This document shows, piece after piece, positions 1 through 7,301 of a DNA stretch of 64,000 bases. The stretch's first letter is position 1, and each line of letters begins with the position of its first letter. The stretch lies in assembly GCF_001953865.1 (NCBI RefSeq), contig NZ_MQUQ01000041.1, forward strand, positions 1 through 64,000. The letters run 5' to 3'. This DNA comes from Amycolatopsis coloradensis. GTDB lineage: Bacteria > Actinomycetota > Actinomycetes > Mycobacteriales > Pseudonocardiaceae. The position numbers and the translations under genes are program-made. The notes beneath the pieces were generated by a model, which saw nothing but the letters and a program-made list of their open reading frames with translations, was not told where the DNA came from and did no database searches.

Positions 1-45
1 GCCACTTTCGGGACATCAGACGTCCCGAAAGTGGCTTTCGCGACG
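1..45. repeat. Palindromic intergenic repeat, copy 1 (cut by window edge)
   Basis: Bases 1-14 and 22-35 form a perfect 14-bp inverted repeat (GCCACTTTCGGGAC and its complement) around a 7-nt loop. The right arm runs on as TTTCGCGAC, whose partner must lie left of the window. A second, nearly identical copy is at about 6133-6184. It lies downstream of the glucanase gene and could end its transcript, but the repeated sequence suggests a dispersed element. The stretch 46-174 holds no gene that I can see, only short direct repeats of GGTGTCCCGAA near 75-105. Confidence 0.8.
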
Positions 46-174
46 CCCTGGACGGCGGCCTCGGCGCCTGCCGAAGGTGTCCCGAAGGTGTCCCGAAGGA
101 CAGCCAGGCACCCCTCGCGCGCTCACCCGACCGCAAGTAGAGGACGAATTGCGGTCGGGCGGCGGCGCCCGAAG

Positions 175-2808
175 TCAGCTCAAAGTCGAGCAAGGCCTCG
201 CATCGGGGTCCTGAGCTCCCTTCGGCACCCACCGCACGTTCGCGAACGAAGCCGAGAACCGCCCGTCGGTGTAAACCAGGAACGGCGTGTTGATGTTCTC
301 CAGGTCCAGCCCGTTGGCGAAGCACGACACCGGGATCTTCACCGTCGACTTCGGCGCGCCCGCCAGGTCGGTGAACAGCTTGGTCGCGTTCACCTCGGAA
401 AAGCACGGGTAGACACAGTGCATGCTGATCACCGTCCGGTTGGCCGGTGCCTGATGCACGATCGTGTCGAATTCCAGTGCCGCGTCGGCGTTGAGGTAGC
501 CCCGCAGATCGTTGGCACCGGCCGGGTTCTGGAAGTAGAGCTGCGCCGGGCCGGTGCCGGTCCAGGTCGACTTGAGCCCGTCCTGCTGGACGTTCACGTC
601 GGACTGGACGACGCCGATCTCGGCATGTGAAGCGATGCCGTCCGGGCCGATCTCGGTACCGCCCCAGTTCTGCGCGGAGCCGATGAAACCCTTGTACGGC
701 GCGACATCCGTGCGGTTGAACACCTCGAGATCCTCGGTGGCGGTGCCGCCACCACCGGTCGAGCCACAGGTCACCGGGCCGACGGTCTCGTCCAGTTGCC
801 CGATGGTGACGCGCTGCCCGGTCTTGAGGCCGTAGCCGAGTTTGAACAACGGGTCGTACTCGGCCGAGCCCGCGTTCAGCGGCGTCTGGCAAGCGCTCTT
901 GGGCCAGGAGTACGGCAAAGTGCCCTTGAAGCCGCCCTTGACGAGCACGTCGGCGACGCCACCGCCTTCGGTGCCGGGCAGCCAGGCCGCCACGAACGCG
1001 TCGGAGCGGTTGATCTCCTTGTTCATGTACAGCGGTCGCCCACCGACATAGACGGTGACGACAGGAGTGCCCTTGCCACGAACCTTGTCCAGCACGGCCA
1101 GGTCTTCGGGGTAGAGCTTCGAGGCCTCAAGTGTCTTGCGCGTCAGATCGCCGACGCCTTCCGCGTACGGCGTCTCACCGATGACGGCGATGACGGCGTC
1201 GTAACCCTTCGGGTCGGCGTCGCCCTTCTCGTCGAAGGTGACGTTGACGTCGCCGAGGTTCTGCTTGAGCCCGGCGAGGATCGACGTCGCGTTCGGGAAG
1301 TCGGCGTTGGTGTTGCCGGTTCCCTGCCAGCTCAGCGTCCAGCCACCGGTCTGGTTCTGGATGCTGTCCGCGCTCTTGCCGACCACGAGGACCTTCGACT
1401 TCGGCTTCAGCGGCAGCACGTTTCCGTTGTTCTTCAACAATGTCTGCGACGAGCGGGCCGCGTCGCGGGCCAGCCAGGTCTCCTTCAGCGCTTCGTCGGA
1501 GTTGGCGTAGGAACGGTCCGACGGCTTCTGAGATTCGTACAGCCCCGAACGCAGCTTGACGCGCAGGATGCGAGTCACCGCGTCGTCGATCCGCGAGACC
1601 GGGATCTGACCGCCGTTGACCTGCGCGACGGTGTTCGTGATGAACGCCTTCCAGTCGTGCGGGACCATCACGATGTCGATGCCGGCGTTGATCGCCCGCG
1701 GGCAGGAGGCGTTGGTGCAGCCGGGAACCTGGCCGATGCCGTTCCAGTCGGACACGACGAGGCCGTCGAAGCCCATCTTGCCCTTGAGGATCTGGTTCAG
1801 CGCCTTGTCGCTGCCGTGCAGTTTGCCCTCGTCGATCCCGAGTTCGGCGTTGGTCCAGCTGTTGAACGACACCATCACGGTCTGGGAACCGGCCGCGAGC
1901 GCGCCGTAGTAGCCCTGGCCGTGGACGTTGATCATCTCGGCTTCGGACGACGGGGTGACACCCTGGTCCTGCCCCTTGAGGGTGCCGCCGTCACCGATGA
2001 AGTGCTTGGCGGTGCCGATCACGCCGTTGTAGCCGATGCGTTTGGTCGAGCCGTCCTGAAGCCCGTTGATCGCCTCGTAGCCGTACGCGCGGGTGATGCG
2101 CGGGTCCTCCGAGAACCCTTCGTAGGTGCGGCCCCAGCGGTCGTCCTTCACGACGGCCAGCGTCGGCGCGAACGCCCAGTCCTGGCCGGTGGCGCGGATC
2201 TGCCGGGCCGTCGCCGCGGAGACATCGCGCACCAGGCACGGGTCGTGCGCCGCGCCGAGCCCGATGTTGTGCGGGAAGACGGTGGCCCCGTACACGTTGT
2301 TGTTGCCGTGCACGGCGTCGATGCCCCAGATCACCGGGATCTTCGTCCGGCTGGTCTTCGCCGCGTCCCAATAGGAGTCGGCGAGCTTCAGCCAGTCCTG
2401 CTGGGACGCGTGTTTGTCCTGGTTCGGCCACGAGCCGCCGCCGTTGAGGACCGAGCCGATGGAGTACTGGCGGACCTCGTCGGGGGTGATGGCGGCGATC
2501 TCGGGCTGCGTCATCTGCCCGACCTTCTCCTCGAGGGTCATTCCCCCGAGGATCTGGGCGATCCGAGCCTCGTCGCCGGTCTTGCCCTTGAACCGGCTCT
2601 CGACCTTCGGCCAGTCGGCGAGCGTCGGCAGGCTCTTCTCGATCCGGGCGCAGCCGTCCCGGCCGAGCGCGGGCTTCCCGATCACCGGCTGCTCGGCCGC
2701 GCCCGCCGTCGGCGCGGCCACCACGGCCCCGCCGAGCAGGGTGAGGCTCATCAAGGCGATGAGCGGACTTCGGCGCGCACGGGACGACGTGCGGGGACGT
2801 CTTGCCAT
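175..2808 (-). CDS. Secreted glycoside hydrolase family 3 beta-glucanase/glucosidase (ExoP-like)
   Basis: This 877-residue protein starts with an Arg-rich n-region, a hydrophobic stretch and an Ala-X-Ala site near residue 38, so it is exported. A GH3 (alpha/beta)8 barrel follows; the catalytic nucleophile is the Asp of VVSDWNG (about residue 354), and the KHFIGDGG loop that binds sugar is present. The second GH3 domain contains the LLKNNGNVLPL motif. The last 200 residues resemble the C-terminal galactose-binding-like domain of ExoP-type exo-1,3/1,4-beta-glucanases. It should release glucose from beta-glucans outside the cell. I chose ATG at 2808; an in-frame ATG at 2820 and a TTG at 2859 are alternatives and no start has a clear ribosome site. 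Family sure; exact linkage specificity inferred. Confidence 0.93.
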   Translation of the reverse strand: MARRPRTSSRARRSPLIALMSLTLLGGAVVAAPTAGAAEQPVIGKPALGRDGCARIEKSLPTLADWPKVESRFKGKTGDEARIAQILGGMTLEEKVGQMTQPEIAAITPDEVRQYSIGSVLNGGGSWPNQDKHASQQDWLKLADSYWDAAKTSRTKIPVIWGIDAVHGNNNVYGATVFPHNIGLGAAHDPCLVRDVSAATARQIRATGQDWAFAPTLAVVKDDRWGRTYEGFSEDPRITRAYGYEAINGLQDGSTKRIGYNGVIGTAKHFIGDGGTLKGQDQGVTPSSEAEMINVHGQGYYGALAAGSQTVMVSFNSWTNAELGIDEGKLHGSDKALNQILKGKMGFDGLVVSDWNGIGQVPGCTNASCPRAINAGIDIVMVPHDWKAFITNTVAQVNGGQIPVSRIDDAVTRILRVKLRSGLYESQKPSDRSYANSDEALKETWLARDAARSSQTLLKNNGNVLPLKPKSKVLVVGKSADSIQNQTGGWTLSWQGTGNTNADFPNATSILAGLKQNLGDVNVTFDEKGDADPKGYDAVIAVIGETPYAEGVGDLTRKTLEASKLYPEDLAVLDKVRGKGTPVVTVYVGGRPLYMNKEINRSDAFVAAWLPGTEGGGVADVLVKGGFKGTLPYSWPKSACQTPLNAGSAEYDPLFKLGYGLKTGQRVTIGQLDETVGPVTCGSTGGGGTATEDLEVFNRTDVAPYKGFIGSAQNWGGTEIGPDGIASHAEIGVVQSDVNVQQDGLKSTWTGTGPAQLYFQNPAGANDLRGYLNADAALEFDTIVHQAPANRTVISMHCVYPCFSEVNATKLFTDLAGAPKSTVKIPVSCFANGLDLENINTPFLVYTDGRFSASFANVRWVPKGAQDPDARPCSTLS

Positions 2809-2929
2809 GGTCTGGTCCATTCTGCGGGAGGCGAGGACCGGCCGATCCTCACCGGACAAGGCGGCGGCGTCAAGAGTTTCGGACAGGTGCGGAGACCGTT
2901 AATTTTTGCCGTAAACTAAGACTTGACAA

Positions 2930-2942
2930 GTCACCCGGCCAC
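2930..2942. promoter_or_regulatory. Possible operator palindrome between glucanase and NmrA-like gene
   Basis: GACTTG-A-CAAGTC is a perfect 13-bp palindrome in the AT-rich part of the divergent gap 2809-3100. It lies about 120 bp upstream of the glucanase start and 160 bp upstream of the next gene. No cognate regulator gene is adjacent, so the role is a guess. Confidence 0.3.
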
Positions 2943-3100
2943 CGGCGCCGCCGATTGCACCGCTTGGCGGTGTACGGCAGGGCGAACGGGCAGAGCCCGC
3001 TGAAGCGCTCGCTCACGAACGCCTCCCGATCCCCGGCCGCTCCGCTTGACTTCCACATTACTTGAGCTTTTACCTTCACGGAAAACGAAGGGAAGCAACG

Positions 3101-3907
3101 ATGACCGTCTTGGTAACAGGGGCCACCGGGAACACCGGCCGTCACGTGGTGACCGAACTCGTCCGCCGAGGGGAACGCGTCCGGGCACTCACCAGGAATC
3201 CCGCCGGAGCCCGGCTTCCGGCAGGGGTCGAACTGGTGGAAGGCACGCACACCGCGCCGGAAACGCTGACCGACGCCCTCGATGGCGTCACCCGGTTGCA
3301 CATCACCGCCACCGCCGGACTCGCCGACGTCGGCGCGGAACTGGTCAAGCGCGCCGTCGAGGCGGGCGTGCGCCGGATGACCATCGTCTGGGGTGGTTAC
3401 GTCGGGCCGACGGAGCAGGCCATGGCCGAGTCCGGCGTGGAATGGACGCGGCTGGAGCCGCAGGAGTTCATGTCCAACGCCCTGACCTGGATCGACTCCG
3501 TCCGCGCCGAGGGCGTGGTCCGCGAGCCGTTCGATCTTCCCAGCGCGGTGGTGCACGAGGGCGACATCGGTGCCGTCGCGGCCACCGCGCTCGTGGAAGA
3601 CGGGCACTCCGGCAAGGTCTACAACCTGACCGGCCCGGAGGCCCTGACCACCCGCGAACGGATCGCGATCCTCGGCGCCGCCCTCGGCCGGGACCTCGAT
3701 CTGGACCAGATCACCCGGCAGCAGGCGATCGACCGGCTGCTGGCCGACGGCGTCTCGGTGGCCGACGCCGAATACGTCGTCGGCTGGCATTCCGATCCGC
3801 CGATGGAGGCGAGGACCGTGGTCGACACCGTCGAGCGGGTCACCGGGCGCCCCGCCCGCACCTTCGCGCAGTGGGTGAGCGAGCACGCCGACCGGTTCAC
3901 CGGGTGA
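3101..3907 (+). CDS. NmrA-like NAD(P)-binding oxidoreductase
   Basis: The 268-residue product opens with a Rossmann strand and the NAD(P)-binding motif GATGNTG at residues 7-13, and lacks the classic YxxxK of active short-chain dehydrogenases. This is the pattern of the atypical SDR / NmrA / QOR2-like group, cytosolic proteins that sense or use NAD(P)H. The ATG at 3101 is preceded by a good ribosome site (AAGGGAAG). A reading frame extends to 3062 but without a better start. It stands alone, divergent from the glucanase and convergent with a wrecked AsnC gene whose stop it overlaps. The substrate is unknown. Confidence 0.88.
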   Translation: MTVLVTGATGNTGRHVVTELVRRGERVRALTRNPAGARLPAGVELVEGTHTAPETLTDALDGVTRLHITATAGLADVGAELVKRAVEAGVRRMTIVWGGYVGPTEQAMAESGVEWTRLEPQEFMSNALTWIDSVRAEGVVREPFDLPSAVVHEGDIGAVAATALVEDGHSGKVYNLTGPEALTTRERIAILGAALGRDLDLDQITRQQAIDRLLADGVSVADAEYVVGWHSDPPMEARTVVDTVERVTGRPARTFAQWVSEHADRFTG

Positions 3908-4252
3908 GCGGTCCGACCGCCTTCACGATTTGCAGCACCGGCGCGGTGTGCACGGTGTGGATCGCACGCGACGCGCCGAGCCGATGCGTGAGATAGCGGT
4001 GTAGCGCGGCGGGATCCGGGCACAACGCCTGCGCGGCCGAGTTCGTGGGCCCGGTCGTGGCGACGACGACGGCCAATCCCTCGTGAGTGGCCAGAGTCGT
4101 CGCCACCTCGCGAAGGCCCGCCAAGCGGCGCGCCGCGGTCGCCGGTGCCAGGCCCGCCGCGGCGCGAGATCCGCGATGCCCGTGCGGCCATCGTGCCGGA
4201 GTGCGGTGATCAGCGCGTGGTCCGCCGAGGTCAGCGGCTGGTACTCGGCGAG
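3897..4252 (-). pseudogene. AsnC/Lrp-family regulator, frameshifted and internally deleted
   Basis: Two minus-strand frames together give a broken Lrp/AsnC protein. Bases 4252-4163 encode the start of the DNA-binding domain (LTSADHALITALRHDGRT, typical of AsnC helix 1-2). The frame then changes near 4160 and continues as AAGLAPATAARRLAGLR, the recognition helix. About 60 residues of the effector domain are missing before the C-terminal part, which keeps ATTGPTN, ALHRYLTHRLGA and TAPVLQIVKAVGPL, hallmarks of the Lrp ligand-binding fold. One frameshift plus an internal deletion make a functional product very unlikely. Confidence 0.72.
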
Positions 4253-4279
4253 GGTCTCCGGTGGCCGCAACGCTTCCTG

Positions 4280-4417
4280 CCGCTCGCGGGAATCCTGCCG
4301 GCGATGGCGGGCCCGCTGAACGCGGTGCAGCAAGGGGGCGGGAGGCTGGGTATCGCGGTGCTCGGCACCGTCTACCTGCACGGGCACTCCCCCGTGCGGG
4401 CGTTCCCGCTGGCGGTG
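4280..4417 (+). pseudogene. Fragment of a DHA2-type MFS drug exporter
   Basis: A plus-strand frame encodes PLAGILPAMAGPLNAV followed by QQGGGRLGIAVLGTVYL. This matches the late transmembrane segment of EmrB/QacA-type exporters (usually GxLNTxxQxGGxLGxAxLGTVF). Only about 45 residues survive, directly upstream of and divergent to the AsnC remnant, and nothing before or after fits the family. It looks like what remains after deletion of an exporter gene next to its regulator. The stretch 4418-4597 holds nothing else that I recognise. Confidence 0.6.
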
Positions 4418-4597
4418 GCCCAGGACCCCGTAAGGCTAGGGGGTCTTGAGTGGCGATCCGGGGTCGCGTCCGTTCGGACTCGGAGCACGCCCCAGCAGCA
4501 CCAGTCGCCCCACCAGTAGCAACGAGGGCGCCGGTACCGCGTGTGGGTTGCCGAAGGGAACTTTCCTCTCGTCTCACGCGGCGAAGCGCGCTTCTGG

Positions 4598-5080
4598 CTA
4601 GCCGTCAGCGGCCTTGAACCAGGCGCCGATTCCGGCGAGCGCGCCGGGGCCGTAGTCGCCTCTGACGTCGTCGGCCAGATCCGCGATGGAGACCGCGCGC
4701 AGCGCCGCCCGCCACTGCGTCTCGGCGTCGGCCATCGCCCGACTGATGGCGCACGGCGCGGTGCACGCTTCGGGCGGCGTCGCCATCGGGCCGCGCTGGC
4801 GGATCTCGGTGCAGATGAAGGCCGGACCGGACCCGTCGATGGCCTCGACGACGTCGAGCACCGTGATCTCCGAAGGCGGCCGCGTGAGGACGTAGCCGCC
4901 GGCCTTCCCCTGCACCGACCGGATGAGGTCGGCCCGCGAAAGGGCCTGGAGCTGCTTGGCGAGGTAGCTCGGGGAGACGTCGTGAAGCTGCGCCAGGCGC
5001 GCGGCAGGCGCGGGTTCGTCGACCGAGGTCAGCACGACGCAGCAGTGCAGGGCCCACTCGACCCCGCCGGACATCTTCAC
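4598..5080 (-). CDS. Rrf2-family transcriptional regulator
   Basis: The 160-residue protein begins MKMSGGVEWALHCCVVL, the usual Rrf2 start, with a winged helix-turn-helix (SPSYLAKQLQAL, then GKAGGYVLTRPPSEI wing). Cysteines in FICTEI and EACTAPC (C-X15-C-X3-C) are placed where many Rrf2 proteins bind an iron-sulfur cluster or sense redox and electrophiles. I chose GTG at 5080 because TAGAGT (5088-5093) ends 7 nt upstream, as in leaderless genes; ATG 5074 is the alternative. The gene is divergent from an NmrA-like gene across a promoter with two matching palindromes, so it probably represses that gene and itself. The signal is not known. Confidence 0.9.
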   Translation of the reverse strand: MKMSGGVEWALHCCVVLTSVDEPAPAARLAQLHDVSPSYLAKQLQALSRADLIRSVQGKAGGYVLTRPPSEITVLDVVEAIDGSGPAFICTEIRQRGPMATPPEACTAPCAISRAMADAETQWRAALRAVSIADLADDVRGDYGPGALAGIGAWFKAADG

Positions 5081-5102
5081 CAGGATGACTCTAACCCGCC
5101 TA

Positions 5103-5133
5103 TTGACTCGGACACAACATGTCTGAGTATTAT
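5103..5133 (+). promoter_or_regulatory. Core promoter of the NmrA-like gene
   Basis: TTGACT at 5103-5108 and TATTAT at 5128-5133 form a near-consensus -35/-10 pair with a 19-bp spacer, far more AT-rich than the surroundings. The spacer is filled by the first Rrf2 palindrome. The downstream ATG is at 5188, giving a leader of about 50 nt. Confidence 0.65.
5107..5127. promoter_or_regulatory. Rrf2 operator, copy 1
   Basis: CTCGGACA, five unpaired bases, then TGTCTGAG form an imperfect palindrome (7 of 8 pairs). It lies exactly between the -35 and -10 boxes, an ideal repressor position. Confidence 0.7.
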
Positions 5134-5154
5134 CTCGGACATGAGGTGTCCGGG
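5134..5154. promoter_or_regulatory. Rrf2 operator, copy 2
   Basis: CTCGGACA, five bases, then TGTCCGGG: the same 21-bp design as copy 1, shifted by 27 bp and located at the transcription start just after the -10 box. The inner CGGACA-N5-TGTCCG is a perfect palindrome. Confidence 0.7.
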
Positions 5155-5187
5155 TTAGCGGGCATCCACCGACGAAGGGCACTGGTC

Positions 5188-5919
5188 ATGAAATTCGCGA
5201 TCATCGGCGGGACCGGGCTGATCGGCTCGCAGGTCGTGGGGAACCTGAACGAGGCCGGGCACGAGGCGGTGCCGCATTCGCCGTCCACCGGGGTCGACCT
5301 TCTCACCGGGCAGGGTCTGGACACCGCGCTCGACGGCGCCGACGTGGTCGTCAATCTGACCAATTCCCCGACCTTCGACGAGTCCTCCCCCGAGTTCTTC
5401 CAGGCCTCGATGGACAACCTCGTCGCCGCGGCGAAGAAGGCGGGCACCGGGCATTTCGTGATCCTGTCGATCGTCGGCGTCGACCAGGTCCCCGAACTCG
5501 ACTACTACCGGGCGAAGACGCTTCAGGAGGACATCCTCAAGAGCAGCGGCGTCCCCTACTCGATCGTCCGCGCCACCCAGTTCATGGAATTCGTCGGCGC
5601 CGTCCTGTCCTGGACGTCCGACGACACGACCGTCCGGCTGCCCAGCACGCCGATCCAGCCGATCGCCGCGGCCGACGTCGCCGCCGCGGTTTCCGAGGTC
5701 TCGGCGGGAAAGCCGCTGAACGGCACCCTCGACGTCGGCGGCCCGGACGTCTACCCGCTGGACGAACTGGGCCGGATCACCTTGTCCGCCAAGGGAGACA
5801 CGCGTTCGGTGACCGTGGACGAGACCGCGGGCATGTTCTCCGCCGTCAAGAGCGACGTCCTCACCACCAAGGACGGCGCCCGCATCGCGGCGACCCGGTA
5901 CCTCGACTGGCTCAAGTAG
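5188..5919 (+). CDS. NmrA-like NAD(P)-dependent oxidoreductase under Rrf2 control
   Basis: This 243-residue protein has the dinucleotide-binding loop GGTGLIG at residues 7-13 and the extended-SDR shape of sugar-epimerase-like and NmrA proteins (DYYRAKTLQEDILKSSG in the middle, where the Y-x-x-x-K of extended SDRs is found). ATG at 5188 has GAAGGG 10 nt upstream. The paired Rrf2 gene and twin operators imply induction by redox or electrophile stress; family members are often described as quinone or flavin-reductase-like stress proteins. The substrate is not shown by the sequence. Confidence 0.88.
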   Translation: MKFAIIGGTGLIGSQVVGNLNEAGHEAVPHSPSTGVDLLTGQGLDTALDGADVVVNLTNSPTFDESSPEFFQASMDNLVAAAKKAGTGHFVILSIVGVDQVPELDYYRAKTLQEDILKSSGVPYSIVRATQFMEFVGAVLSWTSDDTTVRLPSTPIQPIAAADVAAAVSEVSAGKPLNGTLDVGGPDVYPLDELGRITLSAKGDTRSVTVDETAGMFSAVKSDVLTTKDGARIAATRYLDWLK

Positions 5920-5925
5920 CCGGAC

Positions 5926-5951
5926 GGGAGGCGGACCCGTGTCCGCCTCCC
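5926..5951 (+). terminator. Rho-independent-type hairpin after the NmrA-like gene
   Basis: GGGAGGCGGAC and its exact complement GTCCGCCTCCC form an 11-bp stem with a 4-nt loop, 6 nt after the stop codon. There is no U-tract, which is normal in high-GC actinomycetes. Confidence 0.75.
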
Positions 5952-5958
5952 ACCACGA

Positions 5959-6085
5959 TCAGCTCGGCAGCTCCGCCTCGACCCGGGTGACCTCGCGCTC
6001 CTGCCGGTGCGAGTCCCAGCCCAGCAGCGGCGCCATCAACGTGGCGTTGTCGTGAGTGATTCGGGTCAGGGCCAACCGTGTCTTT
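5959..6085 (-). pseudogene. C-terminal scrap of a gene, GlpD-like
   Basis: A minus-strand frame ending with TGA at 5959 encodes LMAPLLGWDSHRQEREV and then TRVEAELPS, with coding-type codon use. The run APLLGWD followed by a charged helix resembles the C-terminus of aerobic glycerol-3-phosphate dehydrogenases. Only about 40 residues remain and no start or FAD domain is present, so this is a relic at best. The rest of the 5920-6246 gap holds the terminator and a palindromic repeat. Confidence 0.4.
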
Positions 6086-6132
6086 GGCGCCCACGCCGGG
6101 CGCGAGTCGGTCCGCGATGCCCAACGGCCATG

Positions 6133-6184
6133 TCGCGAAAGCCACTTTCAGGACACCAGACGTCCCGAAAGTGGCTTTCGCGAC
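6133..6184. repeat. Palindromic intergenic repeat, copy 2
   Basis: GTCGCGAAAGCCACTTT, a short centre with GGACACCAGACGTCC, and the complementary AAAGTGGCTTTCGCGAC form a long imperfect hairpin. It matches copy 1 at the window start almost base for base, so it belongs to a dispersed family of palindromic units. Confidence 0.85.
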
Positions 6185-6246
6185 ACCCGGGCGCCCGGAA
6201 CACTCACGAGTCAGCGAATCGAGAGACACGATCTAGGCTGCCGACC

Positions 6247-6792
6247 ATGAGAACCGCGCTGCTGATCGTCGACATGCAGGAAATGCTCGTTCCCCTGGTC
6301 TGGCGCGGCGAGGAACTGGCGGCCCGGATCGCCACGTTGGCGCGCCAGGCCCGCGAGCAGGGCGTCCCGGTGATCGCGCTGAGGCAGATCGGCGCGTCCG
6401 GCACCGACTTCGACCCCGCGTCGCCGGGCACCAGGCTGAGCCCGCTGCTCGGCCTCCAACCGGCCGACCTCGTGGTCGAGAAGACGGCGACGGATTCCTT
6501 CTACCGCACCGGGCTGGCGGCGCTGCTCGTCGAACGGGGCGTGGACACGGTGGTGCTGACCGGCCTGGCGACCGACTACTGCGTCGACGCCACCGCCCGG
6601 TCCGCGCAAAGTCACGGCCTGGACGTCGTCCTGGTCGCCGACGGCCACGCGCCGTCGGCCGACGGAGATCCCACCACCGGGCTCACCGCCGGACAGGTCG
6701 TCGCCCGGCACAACCTGATCCTGAGCACGGCGATCCACCCCGGCGGGCGGCTGCGCGTCGTGCCCGCGGCGGAGGTCGACTTCACCGCATGA
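6247..6792 (+). CDS. Isochorismatase-fold cysteine hydrolase
   Basis: The 181-residue protein shows the catalytic triad of the family: Asp9 (LIVDMQ), Lys79 (VVEKT) and Cys112 (TDYCVDAT), with the usual cis-peptide loop TGLATD before the cysteine. Members hydrolyse amides or vinyl ethers such as nicotinamide, biuret, N-carbamoyl compounds or isochorismate; which applies here cannot be told. TAGGCT at 6234-6239 lies 7 nt before ATG 6247 and no ribosome site is visible, so the gene is probably leaderless. Its stop overlaps the vanZ-like start (ATGA), so both are co-translated. Confidence 0.9.
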   Translation: MRTALLIVDMQEMLVPLVWRGEELAARIATLARQAREQGVPVIALRQIGASGTDFDPASPGTRLSPLLGLQPADLVVEKTATDSFYRTGLAALLVERGVDTVVLTGLATDYCVDATARSAQSHGLDVVLVADGHAPSADGDPTTGLTAGQVVARHNLILSTAIHPGGRLRVVPAAEVDFTA

Positions 6793-7301
6793 TCACGAAC
6801 TTCCTGCTCGACCACTCCGCCCTCGTGCCGGTGGCGATCCTGCTGGTAGCGCTCGTCTGCGCCGTCCTCGGTCACCTGCTCGCGGGCAGACGCCGGTTCC
6901 TGTGGGCGCTCACCGGGGTGTCCCTGGTACCGGTGTTCGCGCTGACGCTGGTGCCCACCGGCAGGACGATCGACGAGATCGTGTGCACGGTCCAGTTCTC
7001 CCTGCCCTCGCTGGGTGCGGTGGAACTCCTGGCCAACGTCGCGCTGTTCCTGCCGCCGGTGTACTTCGCCGCGCTGGCCTCCCGGCGCCCGCTGACCACG
7101 CTCGCCGCGGGCTCGGCGCTGTCCGCGGTGGTCGAGGCCTCGCAGGCACTCGTGCCCGCGATCGGCCGCGCCTGCGACACCGACGACTGGCTGATGAACA
7201 CCTTCGGCGCGGTCCTCGGCGTTCTCCTCGCCACCGTCACGGCCCGGCTCGCGAACCGCCGTGCTCAGTCAGGCAGTTCGATGGGCGCGATGTCGTCGTA
7301 G
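6789..7301 (+). CDS. VanZ-family membrane protein
   Basis: The 170-residue protein has four to five hydrophobic helices and the VanZ signature ELLANVALFLP together with ACDTDDWLMNTFGAVLG. VanZ proteins are small membrane proteins; the founding member raises teicoplanin resistance by an unknown mechanism and most homologues are uncharacterised. It overlaps the upstream hydrolase gene by 4 bp and runs 37 bp into the convergent oxidase gene. Anchor of an operon of two. Confidence 0.9.
   Translation: MITNFLLDHSALVPVAILLVALVCAVLGHLLAGRRRFLWALTGVSLVPVFALTLVPTGRTIDEIVCTVQFSLPSLGAVELLANVALFLPPVYFAALASRRPLTTLAAGSALSAVVEASQALVPAIGRACDTDDWLMNTFGAVLGVLLATVTARLANRRAQSGSSMGAMSS

Noticed and set aside
796-2919. 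707-codon plus-strand frame opposite the glucanase gene
   Set aside because: It mirrors the GH3 gene, is rich in Arg/Val/Asp, and has no domain. High-GC genes leave long antisense frames.
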